A stretch of 64,000 nt of DNA from Candidatus Arsenophonus triatominarum (GCF_001640365.1 NZ_LWMI01000006.1:248001-312000), one strand, 5' to 3'; counted from the stretch's first letter, positions 34,961-46,747 are shown. Made by a program: numbers and translations. The notes: generated by a model not told the origin, from the letters alone.

Positions 34961-35842
34961 TAGCTAGGCGACTTAATTTTGATTACAGCATATGTATTAA
35001 AAACAGGTCATCGATAGTGCATCCTGTTTCCATCTTTTTACGTTTAGCTTGAGACCATTTATGTTCTATAGGATTTAAATCTGGTGAATACACAGGCAAA
35101 TATTCTATCTGGTGTCCTGCGTTTATAATTGCCTGTTCAATATTCTTACCTTTGTGAAAGCTAGCGTTGTCCATAAAAATAACAGAATTTTCAGGAAGTT
35201 CTGGGAGCAATATTTTTGTGATCCAAACATAAAAAACATCACGGTTAATATTGCAATCAAATAATCCGATAGCAAAAAGGGTTGTTCCCAATAAAGCGCC
35301 AATAACATTTGTTCTTCCCTTAGCACCCCAGTTTTTCAGGCCAAAACAACGGTGACCTTTTGGGGAATAGCCGTGAGTTCGTGGAGTGTCATGTGAAAAA
35401 CCACTTTCATCAATAAAAACAACAGATTTATCTTTTTTTTCATACTGTTGTCTTTTTTGCTGATGTGCCAGCCTGTCGCTTTCGTTGGTTTTTGGATGGA
35501 ATAGAGTTTTTTTTTATAGGTTAATCCCAGCTTTTTAAGGGATTGCCAAATAGTCTTTTTACAAACACCGAATCGCTCTGCCCGTTCCTTTTGGTAAGCA
35601 TCTGGATACTGTTCCACATCTTTTGCTAAAGCATTTTTATCGAGCTTCCTCTTACGTGGCGTTGAATTTTTTGGCTCTGGTCGTTTAAGCCAACGTACTA
35701 AAGACGCTTTTCCAATACGGAATTGTTTCGCAGTTTCTCGAATTGTTAAACCTTCGGCTTTCCTTACAGATATTACTTTACGTCGAAAATCAATTGTATA
35801 ACTCATAACACACCTTGTAATCAAAATTAAGTCGCCTAGCTA
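34961..35842 (-). mobile_element. IS630-family element, complete (copy 3)
   Basis: 882 bp with nine T at the slip site, like the copy at 1,154. The right-hand neighbour is an IS630 fragment into which it inserted (TA). Confidence 0.92.
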
Positions 35843-36186
35843 TATTGGCGCTTTATTGGGAACAACCCTTTTTGCTATCGGATTATTTGATTGCAATATT
35901 AACCGTGATGTTTTTTATGTTTGGATCACAAAAATATTGCTCCCAGAACTTCCTGAAAATTCTGTTATTTTTATGGACAACGCTAGCTTTCACAAAGGTA
36001 AGAATATTGAACAGGCAATTATAAACGCAGGACACCAGATAGAATATTTGCCTGTGTATTCACCAGATTTAAATCCTATAGAACATAAATGGTCTCAAGC
36101 TAAACGTAAAAAGATGGAAACAGGATGCACTATCGATGACCTGTTTTTAATACATATGCTGTAATCAAAATTAAGTCGCCTAGCTA
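35843..36186 (+). mobile_element. IS630 3' fragment (copy 4)
   Basis: Second-frame part from IGALLGTTLFA to the end FLIHML and the right inverted repeat. Its 5' part is missing. Confidence 0.9.
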
Positions 36187-36388
36187 TAACAAAATCCTAT
36201 GGTTATTTGCATTAGGACATGAGTTATCGTGATATTCAAAAACATGTTGCAGAATTATATGGACTGGAAATATCAGATGGAGCTATTACGCATATTACTG
36301 ACAAATTACTCCCTGAATTAAAAGCCTGGAAACAACGCACTCTGGAGGCGCTCTATCTTTTTGTCTGGCTCGATGCCATTCATTACAA
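36187..36388 (+). mobile_element. IS256-family transposase fragment (5'-middle)
   Basis: Encodes MSYRDIQKHVAELYGLEISDGAITHITDKLLPELKAW...FVWLDAIHY, the segment of IS256 transposases up to the first catalytic D. Cut by a miniature element at 36,389. C-terminal IS256 pieces lie at 52.4 and 53.5 kb. Confidence 0.85.
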
Positions 36389-36580
36389 CACGAGTTTCGC
36401 ACAGGCATATAAAATTCCAGAAATGGCTTAAAAGCAATGGTTAATTTGCAAGTTACTAAAACGTATAAATTTGTTTAACTTACAATAAGTTGCTTTTAAT
36501 TTATAAGATTTTGTCTATTTATGTATTATGCTGAATTAAACTTAAAAATAGAGCGTTTTTTTATTGGAGCGAAACTCGTG
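36389..36580 (+). repeat. 192-bp miniature element (MITE-A), copy 8
   Basis: Full length. The left flank is IS256 and the right flank is an IS982 end (36,581-36,628). No target duplication, so a recombinant junction. Confidence 0.9.
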
Positions 36581-36628
36581 TATTTGAATAGCAAGACTTT
36601 CACTTTATTTCTTATCCCGAACTCAGGT
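36581..36628. mobile_element. IS982 end fragment (copy C)
   Basis: Matches 24,040-24,087: TTTGAATAGCAAGACTTTCA to the end CCCGAACTCAGGT. Confidence 0.8.
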
Positions 36629-37756
36629 TAAGATAGCTGATACCGATTCGAAATCACCTGCACTGGTATAAATGAAGTTTTTTGGCTCTTTAGCCAAGGT
36701 TAATAGTGTAGTGGCGTTGCGATAGTTAGGCTAACGGCTATGATTATGAGTTTTTTTCTCATTAGTTTTTTGATGATAGTAAACATGATCCACACGTTCA
36801 TTACTTGTAAGTCAAAATTTAGCATAAAAGAATACCTGACGCGCTATGTTTTTAATTCGCGGCAACAGCCTTAGTTTAATACGCAGCAGCAAGATAATCT
36901 TACAAGTATTAGATGAAAGAAAATCCTGATTGTTACTGAACAAATAGCAATTAATATTACTATGAAAATTTATTGTGAGGTATTTAGAAGTTGGGTAAAT
37001 ATAACAGTATTAAATGATTAATGTTTATTATTGATTTTGGTGATCCTTACTAAAACATAATCGCCAACGTTAACCTGAGTAAGGTAGCTGAAGGGTAATT
37101 GTTGTAATCAACATTGTCGTCACTATTAAATCATAAGTATAACTAATAAATATAAACGACAAATTTTTATTAAGCACAAAAGATATGCTAATTCTTTTTT
37201 ACTATTGGTGAGTGAGAAGTAATCCCTTTTTATTTAATTAATTATAAAAAACATTTTCTCATAAAAATATAGAATATTATTTTATATATTAAAAATACAA
37301 TATTTCAGAATAAAAAACCAACTATTCATTTATGGAGTGTATATTTCTTTACACTATTAATAGATTTTTGATAGGGTAATTTTACTTACTTCTATAGGAT
37401 GGAGTAGTTATATGATTGCACGTTTTTTACTCAAGCGGGGACAAGTAGCTTTACGCTGGTAAATTAAAGTAGGGTTAATGGAAAGCATAGCAAGAATATT
37501 TTTGTTTTAGCGTCAGGGAGTGATTTTGTGAGAGTTTTTTGCTGTTTTCTCATCGTAATGAAAACTTGTTTATCGATATTTGAACTTAAATTTTTATTAT
37601 ATTTTTTCTTGATAAATAAATTATTAAATAATGTCATCCAGGTTAATTATTTTGAAAATTTATTTTATCTAAATGCTTTTCTTTTAGATGATAAACAAAA
37701 TTATCAGATTAATACTGCTGTTGGGTAATATCGATGAATGCTTTTTACACTGATTA
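36629..37756. other. Decayed AT-rich region before the exporter gene
   Basis: 1.1 kb with only short frames. One short stretch near 37,412 (MIARFLLKRGQVALRW) and one near 37,528 are not recognised. It may hold the debris of genes that once preceded the exporter. Confidence 0.45.
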
Positions 37757-40078
37757 ATGATGAATAACCCATTTCTGCCTAATAAATTTTTGCACTGTGG
37801 TGCAGTGATATGGCTTTTTATTTGTTTGTTGTTAATAGCATTATTAGCATTGCTACCTAATGTACGATTTAGCGACAATATTTTAACATGGTTACCGCAA
37901 AAAAAATTAAACGATTTGACAGCCTCGCTTGACAATGATTTTATGCAGCCGTTCGAGCGACATTTAATGTGGTTGATAAGTCCGGGAAAACAGCCAGATC
38001 CATCTGCTGCAGAACATTGGTTAGCATTGCTGCGCCTTGAACCCGGTATTAGTTATGTTAAAGGCCCAATTGATATTCAACGGCGGAAACAATTAGAAGA
38101 AAGCGTTCTTTCGGATTGTCGTGAAGGTGAACAACTTCCTGGGGAACCAGTATTAAAAAATCATAATAATGCGCATGCTCAGTGGATAATTTCTCAAATT
38201 TATGACGTTTTTTCTGATAATAACAAAAATTCTATTATTGATCCCCCAATACTTATGCCTAATACGTGGCAAAAGTTAGCACAAAATACTAGTCAGTTAT
38301 GTCTACAAAATGGCTGGATTATAATACAAGATTATCACGGGCAATATTGGTATCTGATTTATGGAGAGCTGATAGATTCATCTTTTAGTATGCATAAGAT
38401 TGATCAGTTAGTAACGAATTTAGAAGCCCGAGCGAAACAATTTACGGTTGATTATCCACAGGTACAAATTTTATCACGTGGTACTATGCTGTATAGTGAT
38501 TATAAGAACCAGCAGATAGAACAGGATATTTTTATTTTTGGCACTATTGCCGTACTAGGAATGGGGGCACTAATATTGATTGTTTTTCGTTCTCTTCAAT
38601 CATTATTACTTTGTTTTTTATCAGTTGGTATTGGTGCGCTAGTTGCTAATATTACTACGTTATTCGTTTTTGGTGAATTATATTTGATTACGTTAGTAAT
38701 GAATATAAGCATTATAGGATTATCTGTAAACTATCCCCTTTACTATCTTACAGAACGGATGCTTTATGGCCATAAAACAGATCCTTGGCAAAGTCTTAAA
38801 AAAATACAAGCGACATTATTATTAGTACTTATTACTACTATAACTGCTTATATTATTATGATGTTTACGCCATTTCCTGAAATTTGCCAAATGGTATTTT
38901 TTTCTGCGGCAAGTTTTATTGGCTCATATTTAACGGTTGTTTTTTGGTTTCCATGGTTATGTCGTGGCATACCAGTAAGAACAATACCAGCTAAGACTTT
39001 CATGTCGCTCTGGTTTAGAGCTTGGCAACGATACAAAATGTTACGTATTGGATTACCACTTTTGGTTGGTGTAGTGTCATTAAGTGGATTGGCAATGTTT
39101 AAAATTAATGATAATGCATCTTCGCTTCAGGTATTGCCTTCAGTAATTTTATCTCAGGAAGTTATCATAAGTTTAACCAGTGACAATAATGATCAAAAAT
39201 GGTTTGTAATCTATGGTGATAATTCTAAAGAAACATTTAAGCGTCTTAAAGCTTTTATTATGAAACTTAATATAGCGAAAAAACGTGGTTGGTTGACAAA
39301 TTATCATCTTATTCCGTTTGACTCAGAACAAAATAAATATCCCGATACGGCCTTTATTCGAGATCTTACTATAATAGAAGACCAAGCCAATCATTATACA
39401 ATTAATGTCTTAGAAAAATTAAAGATGACTGTAATGCTAAATCAAATTGAGCAAAATGCTGAAAATTCAGTCAGTGACAGTTGGCGTTTGATATGGACAA
39501 CTTTGGTGGATGGTAGAAATGGTATTTTGATTCCGGTAGATGGCGTCAAAAATAGTGTTGCACTTTCAGTCTTAGCTGAAGTGCTTCCAGGAGTAGTATG
39601 GATAGATAGTAAAGCGGTATTTAATGAAGTATTTACACTATATTGTATGATTATTGCAGGATTGCTATTCGCGGCACTTGGAGTGATTGCTGCCTGTATG
39701 ATAGCTAAATTGGGCTTATGTCATGGGATGATTAGTTTATTACCTTCAATATTGTCATTAATCAGTAGCCTTGCCATGCTTGCGTTTACTGGGCATTGTC
39801 TAAATATTTTTTCGTTATTAACTTTGGTTTTAGTGCTGGGTATTGGTGTTAATTATACATTTTTTTTGAGTAACGCTAATAATGAACCACTTAGCTCTTT
39901 ATTTACTATTACGCTAGCTATGATAACAACACTTTTGACGTTAAGTGTACTAATTTTTAGTAATAGCTTAACAATTAGTAGTTTTGGTATTGTTTCATGT
40001 AGTGGGATTTTTGTTGCGTATATGTTATCACCAATGGTAATGTTTAAATGTAAAGAAAAAAATCACTATAAAATTTAG
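37757..40078 (+). CDS. MMPL/RND-family exporter, orphan
   Basis: 773 residues in one frame with the RND-like double repeat: a membrane helix near residues 17-39, a periplasmic domain to about 255, five or six helices (about 256-420), a second repeat with a helix at about 427-447, a periplasmic domain to about 625, then a final helix bundle to 770. MMPL proteins of this size occur beside arylpolyene/fatty-acid-like synthesis genes and may move lipids to the outer membrane; that context is inferred, as no partner genes are here. Start at 37,757 or the next ATG. Flanked by decayed DNA and an IS4-like element. Confidence 0.8.
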   Translation: MMNNPFLPNKFLHCGAVIWLFICLLLIALLALLPNVRFSDNILTWLPQKKLNDLTASLDNDFMQPFERHLMWLISPGKQPDPSAAEHWLALLRLEPGISYVKGPIDIQRRKQLEESVLSDCREGEQLPGEPVLKNHNNAHAQWIISQIYDVFSDNNKNSIIDPPILMPNTWQKLAQNTSQLCLQNGWIIIQDYHGQYWYLIYGELIDSSFSMHKIDQLVTNLEARAKQFTVDYPQVQILSRGTMLYSDYKNQQIEQDIFIFGTIAVLGMGALILIVFRSLQSLLLCFLSVGIGALVANITTLFVFGELYLITLVMNISIIGLSVNYPLYYLTERMLYGHKTDPWQSLKKIQATLLLVLITTITAYIIMMFTPFPEICQMVFFSAASFIGSYLTVVFWFPWLCRGIPVRTIPAKTFMSLWFRAWQRYKMLRIGLPLLVGVVSLSGLAMFKINDNASSLQVLPSVILSQEVIISLTSDNNDQKWFVIYGDNSKETFKRLKAFIMKLNIAKKRGWLTNYHLIPFDSEQNKYPDTAFIRDLTIIEDQANHYTINVLEKLKMTVMLNQIEQNAENSVSDSWRLIWTTLVDGRNGILIPVDGVKNSVALSVLAEVLPGVVWIDSKAVFNEVFTLYCMIIAGLLFAALGVIAACMIAKLGLCHGMISLLPSILSLISSLAMLAFTGHCLNIFSLLTLVLVLGIGVNYTFFLSNANNEPLSSLFTITLAMITTLLTLSVLIFSNSLTISSFGIVSCSGIFVAYMLSPMVMFKCKEKNHYKI

Positions 40079-40266
40079 CATTTAATTTTTTTGAATATTA
40101 TTTTTATTTATCATATTGTTATGTTCTATATTCAGTCGCATTCAGAGACTATTGACACCATAAATTTTTAATTCCAACCTAATTTACTATTAACTAAAAC
40201 CGCGGTAATATTAAATTTTTGTTGACATAAATCTTTTTGCTAAGTAGATTTCGAATGCCATACTAG

Positions 40267-41219
40267 CAAGAGTTTCGCACAAAACTAATTTGGGTACGTT
40301 AATAAAACACGGATGTGCTCAGTAATAGCATTTTTGATTACGTCCCAATTTTGTTGATAAAGGGTTATTTTTTCAGATGTACGACGTTTATGTTGTTCAA
40401 ACCACGCAGAAATAGCGAGAAAAATATGATTTCTTTGCGCTCGTGCGAGCCTGACAGCGTTCAATACCACAATTTTGTTTAACTTCTCGATGATAAACTT
40501 CAACAGACCAACGGGCATCCATGATAGATTTGACGTATTGACGGGTGGGATTGTCTTTGTTTGTTACTAAGTAATCAATACGGCCGTTTTTGGCTGTAAA
40601 TTTGAAAACAGCCACCCAACCATAACCTCGTAAGTGTATTGGAGTTCCTTCTTCTGAGATGTCTAACTTGTTCAGTTGTTTGTTATGGTTAAAATCCTAT
40701 CTTTCCTCAGCGTGGTTACCCAGACCCAACCATGAGAGCGAATTGATTTCAGATTATCCAGGCTAGAATACCAGGCATCCATCACTACCGCTTCTGGTAT
40801 GATCCCTCTTTTTTTAGCAAGAGCGAGCATTTCGGAAAAGTGCGTGTTTTTTGTTTTTCCATCGGAATCTTTATCATAAATACGATAATCAATAGGAATT
40901 GATCCAACAGTTGTTAGATTATGCCAACGTAAATTAACTAAACCTATGCCAGCAATAACATCATGTTCATTACCTGAATATTGATAATGGACCATCTCTA
41001 TTTTTTTACTACGTGTTTTGGCAATCAATGTATCATCGGCAATTAGTACGCAAGGGCTTTTTTTGTCTATAGAGGGTTGAACTAATCGCCATAAGTCTTT
41101 AGTTTAGGTCGAAAACATCTACTTTTAGCCATCGGCTAACAGTGTCATGATATAAAGGCGATGGGCTTACTTCTGATAACGCCAAACCAGACTATCTTAC
41201 ACTGCTTACTTGTAAGAAT
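40267..41219 (-). mobile_element. IS4-like element, truncated (copy II)
   Basis: Left end CAAGAGTTTCGCAC, mutated by one base. Transposase pieces (DDTLIAKTRSKKIEM... and ARWSVEVYHREVKQ) lie in several frames. The right end is replaced by the miniature element at 41,220. Confidence 0.85.
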
Positions 41220-41411
41220 CACGAGTTTCGCACCAATAAAAAAACGCTCTATTTTTAAGTTTAATTCAGCATAATATATAAATAGACAAAATCTTATAAA
41301 TTAAAAGCAACTTATTGTAATTTAAACAAATTTATACGTTTTAGTAACTTGCAAATTAACCATTGCTTTTAAGCCATTTCTGGAATTTTATATGCCTGCG
41401 CGAAACTCGTG
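41220..41411 (-). repeat. 192-bp miniature element (MITE-A), copy 9
   Basis: Full length. The left flank is the IS4-like element and the right flank is the yjdC remnant. No duplication. Confidence 0.9.
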
Positions 41412-41750
41412 GATGAATTGGATGCTCAGGATCTGGGAAAATACTGCATGCAGCGATAAATAGACAGCCTAGAAAGCGATTATCGCTGACTTTTTGAGCA
41501 CTGGTTAACGGGCTAATAGTTTTTCTTCCGGCGAAAGTTCGTCATTGAGTTGTATCTGCCGGTGTCAGGTCTCAATTTGTTGACTATGGTGACGTAAACA
41601 ATCATAAAGCAACGCTTCATCATTTGGCTAAAATTGACGCGATTTATTAAATTCTATTTTAAGTTTATTAAGTAATATTTCAATATTACAGCCAAGGCCG
41701 TGTTGTTCTAACAGTTGTAGTACAGAGTTCAGTACTTGCTCACGTTGCAT
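41412..41750 (-). pseudogene. yjdC: yjdC (TetR-type regulator) remnant
   Basis: Read from the ATG at 41,750: MQREQVLNSVLQLLEQHGLG, then two tryptophan codons turned into stops (SRQF-stop-PNDEALLYD and QQIET-stop-HRQIQL), a frameshift, and [25 protein letters not shown] before the miniature element. This matches E. coli YjdC (also named DecR-like), the gene next to dsbD. The C-terminal half is gone. Confidence 0.85.
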
Positions 41751-41752
41751 GT

Positions 41753-43513
41753 TTATTTCCCTTGCCGTTGCGTAATTTGTTCTAAATGCTGATAGAACAT
41801 TTTGCTATTCATAAAACCATAAACCCGTGAATTAGGTAATTCGATGCCTTTATCATCATAGAAAATAATAGTGGGTAATCCATAGACATCGAGATATTGT
41901 AAAAGAGATTTTTGTTCAGCATTATTTTCTGTCACATTGGCTTGCAGTAATAACATATTATCCAGTTTACTTTTGACCTTGGGATCACTAAAGGTGTATT
42001 TTTCAAACTCCTTACAGGCGACACACCAATCAGCATAAAAATCAAGCATAACTATTTTGCTAGTATTATTGTTTATTGCTTGTTTGATTTCTTGCCAATT
42101 TTTTACTTGTTTAAACTTTAAATCCATATGGCTTTGTGGTCTTGAGATGGCAGATATTTGCCAAATTCCATTTTGTAACGGTTGGGCTGCTATGATAGCC
42201 AATAGTAAAAATAAGATCTGACCAATCCGCGCCCGGCTGTTATGTTTCTTAAGTAATAGGATGAATACCCATAAACAAAATGCAGTTATTAATAAACTGC
42301 TTAACCTAAGACTCCAGATCTCGCCAAAAATCCGTTCGAGTAAGAAAATGGGTAACGCTAAGATCACAAAGCCAAACGCTTCTTTAACATATTGCATCCA
42401 AGGACCGCTACGAGGAAGTAGTCGATGGCCAAATAATATTATGCCAATGAGTGGCAGCCCCATACCTAATGCATATAGGTAAAGTGTTAGACCTCCGATT
42501 AACAGATCTCCGCTTTGGGCAATATAAAGCAAAATAGCACTGAGTGGCGCTGTGGTACAGGGAGAACAGATAAGTCCGGCCAGTGCACCCATAATAAATA
42601 CACCAAAATAAGATCCTGCTTTTTGGTGGTCGCTCCAATTGATCAGTTTTGTTTGCAGTGAAGATGTTAGCTGTAGGTTATAAAAACCAAACATGGAAAA
42701 TGCCAGCAGAATAAACAGAATGGAAATTATGATCAAAACATAGGGGTGCTGAAGTGCGGCTTGAAATGATAAACCGGCCGCTGCAACAATTAGCCCCAAC
42801 AGGGTATAAGTGAGAGCCATTCCTTGAACATAACTAAAAGCTAACCAAAAGATTTTTATTAAACTTTTGGGTCTTTGCTTACCTAATATAATACCTGAAA
42901 TTAAAGGGTACATCGGTAAAACGCAAGGAGTAAATACAACACCAATACCGAATAGCAGTGCCCATAAAGGTGAAAAAGGTTGCTCTGTTTTTCCGCTAGT
43001 CGCTTTTTTCGCTGAAGAGTTAGCGTTTAGTTGAACAAATTTATTGGTGGCTAGCGATTTTTTGGTGGCAATGACGGAGCTAAGTGGAATAATTTTTGTT
43101 TCTGGAGGATAACAGTAGCCGGCAGCTGCACACCCTTGATATTTCACTTCAATATTGGCTTGGTCTGTGGCACGGATAATAGGAATATTAATAACTAAAT
43201 TATTAAAATAAACAACTGTTTTACCAAAAAATTCATCTTCATGATATTTTCCTTTTGGTAATTGATATTTACCGAGCTTGGCATGACTGGGAAGGAATTT
43301 TATCTGTTTTTGATAGAGATAATAGCCAGGCTGTATTTGCCAGTTCACTATTAATTTGTTTTCTTTTTGTTCAAAATCAAACACGAAGGCTTGATCAGCA
43401 GAGAGCAATTGATTCATTCCTCCTTTTTCAAAAATAGCATATGCTGCGGTTGATAAAAGGAATGTCCCACACAGTATTAGTAATAAGCCTAAAACATAAA
43501 CACGTCTCTGCAT
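41753..43513 (-). CDS. dsbD: Thiol:disulfide interchange protein DsbD
   Basis: 586 residues (E. coli 565). It carries electrons from cytosolic thioredoxin to periplasmic DsbC and DsbG and to cytochrome maturation. A signal peptide (LGLLLILCGTFLL) precedes the periplasmic alpha domain with the cysteine pair in CAAAGYCYPPE; the eight-helix beta domain has FTPCVLPMYP and CSPCTTAP; the C-terminal thioredoxin-like gamma domain has DWCVACKEFE. All six working cysteines are present. cutA, which lies between dsbD and dcuA in E. coli, is missing. Confidence 0.96.
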   Translation of the reverse strand: MQRRVYVLGLLLILCGTFLLSTAAYAIFEKGGMNQLLSADQAFVFDFEQKENKLIVNWQIQPGYYLYQKQIKFLPSHAKLGKYQLPKGKYHEDEFFGKTVVYFNNLVINIPIIRATDQANIEVKYQGCAAAGYCYPPETKIIPLSSVIATKKSLATNKFVQLNANSSAKKATSGKTEQPFSPLWALLFGIGVVFTPCVLPMYPLISGIILGKQRPKSLIKIFWLAFSYVQGMALTYTLLGLIVAAAGLSFQAALQHPYVLIIISILFILLAFSMFGFYNLQLTSSLQTKLINWSDHQKAGSYFGVFIMGALAGLICSPCTTAPLSAILLYIAQSGDLLIGGLTLYLYALGMGLPLIGIILFGHRLLPRSGPWMQYVKEAFGFVILALPIFLLERIFGEIWSLRLSSLLITAFCLWVFILLLKKHNSRARIGQILFLLLAIIAAQPLQNGIWQISAISRPQSHMDLKFKQVKNWQEIKQAINNNTSKIVMLDFYADWCVACKEFEKYTFSDPKVKSKLDNMLLLQANVTENNAEQKSLLQYLDVYGLPTIIFYDDKGIELPNSRVYGFMNSKMFYQHLEQITQRQGK

Positions 43514-43637
43514 AATAGATTTAAAAATAGCTGTTAAATTTAAAAATAAGATAATTATTGAACTATAACCTACTGTTTATCGATTGGAAAAGTTTTAGTG
43601 GCTAATTTGTTTAAAGAATATTGTTTGTTACGATAAA

Positions 43638-43662
43638 AATTCAAGGACTTTAGGTCCTTGAA
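43638..43662 (-). terminator. Terminator after dcuA
   Basis: TTCAAGGAC/GTCCTTGAA stem with a TTTAG loop, followed on the minus strand by ATTTTT. It lies just beyond the dcuA stop. Confidence 0.75.
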
Positions 43663-43678
43663 TCGGATTTTTCTAACA

Positions 43679-44995
43679 TTAAAGGATGATGCTACCAAAC
43701 AAAAAGCCGAAAATGACAGATAGGCAAACACCAATAATGCCAGGAATAAAAAATGGATGATTAAATACAAAGCGACCAATGCGAGTCGTACCGGAGTCAT
43801 CCATTTGAACGGCCGCAACTAATGTTGGATAGGTTGGTAAAACGAAGAGACCCGAAACCGCAGGAAAAGAGGCAATCGCGGTTAATGGACTGACGTTTAA
43901 AGCAAGAGCTATTGGCATTAGCGCCTTAATCGTTGCAGCCTGAGAGTAAAGTAGTGCAGAACAGATGAAAAATATCACCGCTAACATCCATGAATGATTA
44001 TGAATAAGCTGACCGGCAGTGGCTTTTATCCAGTCAATATTAGCCTGGACAAAAGTATCGCCTAACCATGCTACGCCTAAAATACAGATACAGGCACTCA
44101 TACCTGCTTTAAAGGTACTAGAATTTAAAATGGCATCTGTTTTAACATGGCAACTTAGTGTAATTAAGGTCGCTACACTTAGCATAATAATCAAAATTGC
44201 ATTGGTCGTATTCATTAGTGGTATTTCAATTAGACCAAGACTGGGGCTATTAATCATGGCATAAATAACCACACATATGACACCTAGCAGAAAAAATAAC
44301 ACTGACTTTTTCGCGCCAGCTTTAATTTTTTTAGACTGACAACCTCTTAATTCTATTAATCCGGCGGCTAAACGTTGTTGATAAATGGGATCATCAGCCA
44401 GTTTAGAATCAAAGCACCAAGAAATAATGAATGACATAAGTAAAATAGCTAAAAAAGTTGCCGGTAATAGAATAGCTAGTAAGCTAATATAGCTAATGGG
44501 TTTACTAACCATAGCAGGATTTTCCATAACCGAAGCGATATAGACCACTGCAGCTGAAATCGGTGATGCAGTGATGCCGATTTGTGCCGCGACAACAGCT
44601 GTTGATAAGGGCCGGCAGGGTTTAATACCATTTTCTTTAGCAACTTCAGCAATAACAGGTAATGTTGCCAATGAAATATTACCTGTACCTGCAAATAAAG
44701 TCAGAAAATAGGTAACGATCGGCGCTAAGATGGTAATGTATTTAGGATTTTTACGAAGTAATTTTTCTGTTTGATCAATCAAATAATCTAATCCGCCGGC
44801 AATTTGCATGGCAGAGATAGCGGCGATAACAGCCATAATAATGGAAATAACATCATAGGGGATTGTTCCTGGTTTAACGCCTAAAATTGCCAGCATCAAG
44901 ACACCAAGACCGCCAGCAAAGCCTATACCGATACTTCCTAGTCGTGCTCCCAGAAAGATGGCCAGCAGAACAATAATAAATTCTACGCCTAGCAT
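43679..44995 (-). CDS. dcuA: Anaerobic C4-dicarboxylate transporter DcuA
   Basis: 438 residues (E. coli 433), about ten membrane helices. Exchanges aspartate, fumarate and malate for succinate. It has the family segment TLFAGTGNISLATLPVIAEVA and ASPISAAVVY. It lies downstream of aspA on the same strand, as in E. coli, so aspartate uptake is coupled to its deamination to fumarate. Intact. Confidence 0.95.
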   Translation of the reverse strand: MLGVEFIIVLLAIFLGARLGSIGIGFAGGLGVLMLAILGVKPGTIPYDVISIIMAVIAAISAMQIAGGLDYLIDQTEKLLRKNPKYITILAPIVTYFLTLFAGTGNISLATLPVIAEVAKENGIKPCRPLSTAVVAAQIGITASPISAAVVYIASVMENPAMVSKPISYISLLAILLPATFLAILLMSFIISWCFDSKLADDPIYQQRLAAGLIELRGCQSKKIKAGAKKSVLFFLLGVICVVIYAMINSPSLGLIEIPLMNTTNAILIIMLSVATLITLSCHVKTDAILNSSTFKAGMSACICILGVAWLGDTFVQANIDWIKATAGQLIHNHSWMLAVIFFICSALLYSQAATIKALMPIALALNVSPLTAIASFPAVSGLFVLPTYPTLVAAVQMDDSGTTRIGRFVFNHPFFIPGIIGVCLSVIFGFLFGSIIL

Positions 44996-45054
44996 AATGT
45001 TTACTCCTTAAAGTAATTGATAATATTTTGTTTGTTTTTTGTGTATGTAAAGTA

Positions 45055-45090
45055 AAAGGCACGCTTCTTTGCAGAAAGCGTGCCTTAAAA
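45055..45090 (-). terminator. Hairpin between aspA and dcuA
   Basis: AAGGCACGCTT / AAGCGTGCCTT arms with a short loop. On the minus strand it is followed by T-rich DNA, so it can attenuate transcription from aspA into dcuA. Confidence 0.75.
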
Positions 45091-45127
45091 ATTAAGACGA
45101 ATTAATTTTTATTGTTAACATGCTAAT

Positions 45128-46552
45128 TTAGTCATCAAAGCGTTTAGCTTTATACTGAGGATTTTTTAGATTTTCAACAGAGAAAATATCGTCTAATTGT
45201 TCTTCTGTTAGTAAACCTCGCTCTAATACTACTTCTCTAACATTTTTACCTGTTTCAGCGCATATTTTACCGACGATATCGCCATTATGATGACCGATAA
45301 ATGGATTAAGATAAGTAACAATGCCAATCGAATTAAAAACATATTTTTCGCAAATTTCTTTATTGACGGTAATACCGTTAATACATTTTTCCAGTAAATT
45401 ACGGCAAGAATTATTCATTAATGAAATAGATTCAAAAATTGCTTGGCCGATTGCCGGCTCCATCACATTCAATTGCAATTGTCCTGCTTCCGCTGCGATA
45501 GTAACACAAGTATCGTTGCCAACAACTTTGAAGCATGCTTGATTAACCACTTCAGGGATAACAGGATTGACTTTAGCAGGCATAATAGATGAACCCGCTT
45601 GTAGTTCAGGTAGATTGATTTCTTTTAAACCAGCACGAGGGCCGGAAGAGAGTAAACGAAGATCATTACAGATTTTTGATAGTTTAACGGCTAAGCGTTT
45701 TAATCCTGCATGTACTGTAATATAAGCACCACAGTCGGAAGTTGCTTCAATTAAATCTTCTGCCGGAATGCAGGGCAATCCTGTTACTTCAGCTAATTTT
45801 TTTACCACCAATTCTTGATAACCGGCAGCGGTATTGACTCTGGTTCCGATTGCGGTTGCACCAAGATTGACTTCAAGTAATAATTCACTAGCGCGGTGTA
45901 AATTTTTTATTTCTTCTTTTAATAATGTGGCAAATGCATGAAATTCTTGCCCTACTGTCATAGGAACAGCATCTTGTAATTGAGTGCGACCCATTTTAAG
46001 AATATCTTTAAATTGGTTGGCTTTTTGTTCAAAACCTTCTTGAAGTAGAGTAATTGATTTAATTAGGTTAGTAATAGAGTTATAAACCGCGATTCGAAAG
46101 CCGGTTGGATAGGCATCATTAGTTGATTGACTCTTATTTAAATGGTCATTGGGATCTAAATATTGGTATTGACCTTTTTTATGTCCCATTAATTCAAGAC
46201 CAATGTTAGCCAGGACTTCGTTAGTATTCATATTTAATGATGTACCGGCTCCACCTTGAAAGACATCTATTGGAAACTGATCCATGCACTTGCTTTTATT
46301 TAAAATTTGGTCACAGGCATTAATAATCACATCTGCTTGTTTTTGTGGAATGGTTTTTAGTTCTTTATTTGCCATTGCTGCTGCTTTTTTTACCATTACC
46401 ATTCCACGAATAAATTCGGGGACATGATTAATAGTTCGGTCGCTAATATAGAAATTTTCGATCGCACGCAATGTATGAATACCATAATAGGCTTCAGCAG
46501 GTACATCTCGTTTACCTAATAGGTCTTCTTCAGAACGAATACTTTTAGACAT
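45128..46552 (-). CDS. aspA: Aspartate ammonia-lyase AspA
   Basis: 474 residues (E. coli 478). Splits L-aspartate into fumarate and ammonia; in anaerobic cells the fumarate feeds respiration. The fumarase/aspartase signature [12 protein letters not shown] is present, along with [15 protein letters not shown] and [11 protein letters not shown]. Start [13 protein letters not shown]. Divergent from fxsA across a CRP site. Intact. Confidence 0.97.
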   Translation of the reverse strand: MSKSIRSEEDLLGKRDVPAEAYYGIHTLRAIENFYISDRTINHVPEFIRGMVMVKKAAAMANKELKTIPQKQADVIINACDQILNKSKCMDQFPIDVFQGGAGTSLNMNTNEVLANIGLELMGHKKGQYQYLDPNDHLNKSQSTNDAYPTGFRIAVYNSITNLIKSITLLQEGFEQKANQFKDILKMGRTQLQDAVPMTVGQEFHAFATLLKEEIKNLHRASELLLEVNLGATAIGTRVNTAAGYQELVVKKLAEVTGLPCIPAEDLIEATSDCGAYITVHAGLKRLAVKLSKICNDLRLLSSGPRAGLKEINLPELQAGSSIMPAKVNPVIPEVVNQACFKVVGNDTCVTIAAEAGQLQLNVMEPAIGQAIFESISLMNNSCRNLLEKCINGITVNKEICEKYVFNSIGIVTYLNPFIGHHNGDIVGKICAETGKNVREVVLERGLLTEEQLDDIFSVENLKNPQYKAKRFDD

Positions 46553-46747
46553 ACAAACCTTCTTAAAATTAAATGGCGATTTATTAATTGAATATGTAAT
46601 GTAAATAGTAAAAATGGATTATGTTAACGTCAGATTTGAAATTAATAACTAAGATTTTAATTATAACCGTGATATATATTCCGAAATAGTGGTATTGTCA
46701 TAAAATGGAATACTATATATGCATCTTAGTGAATTAAATATGATATG

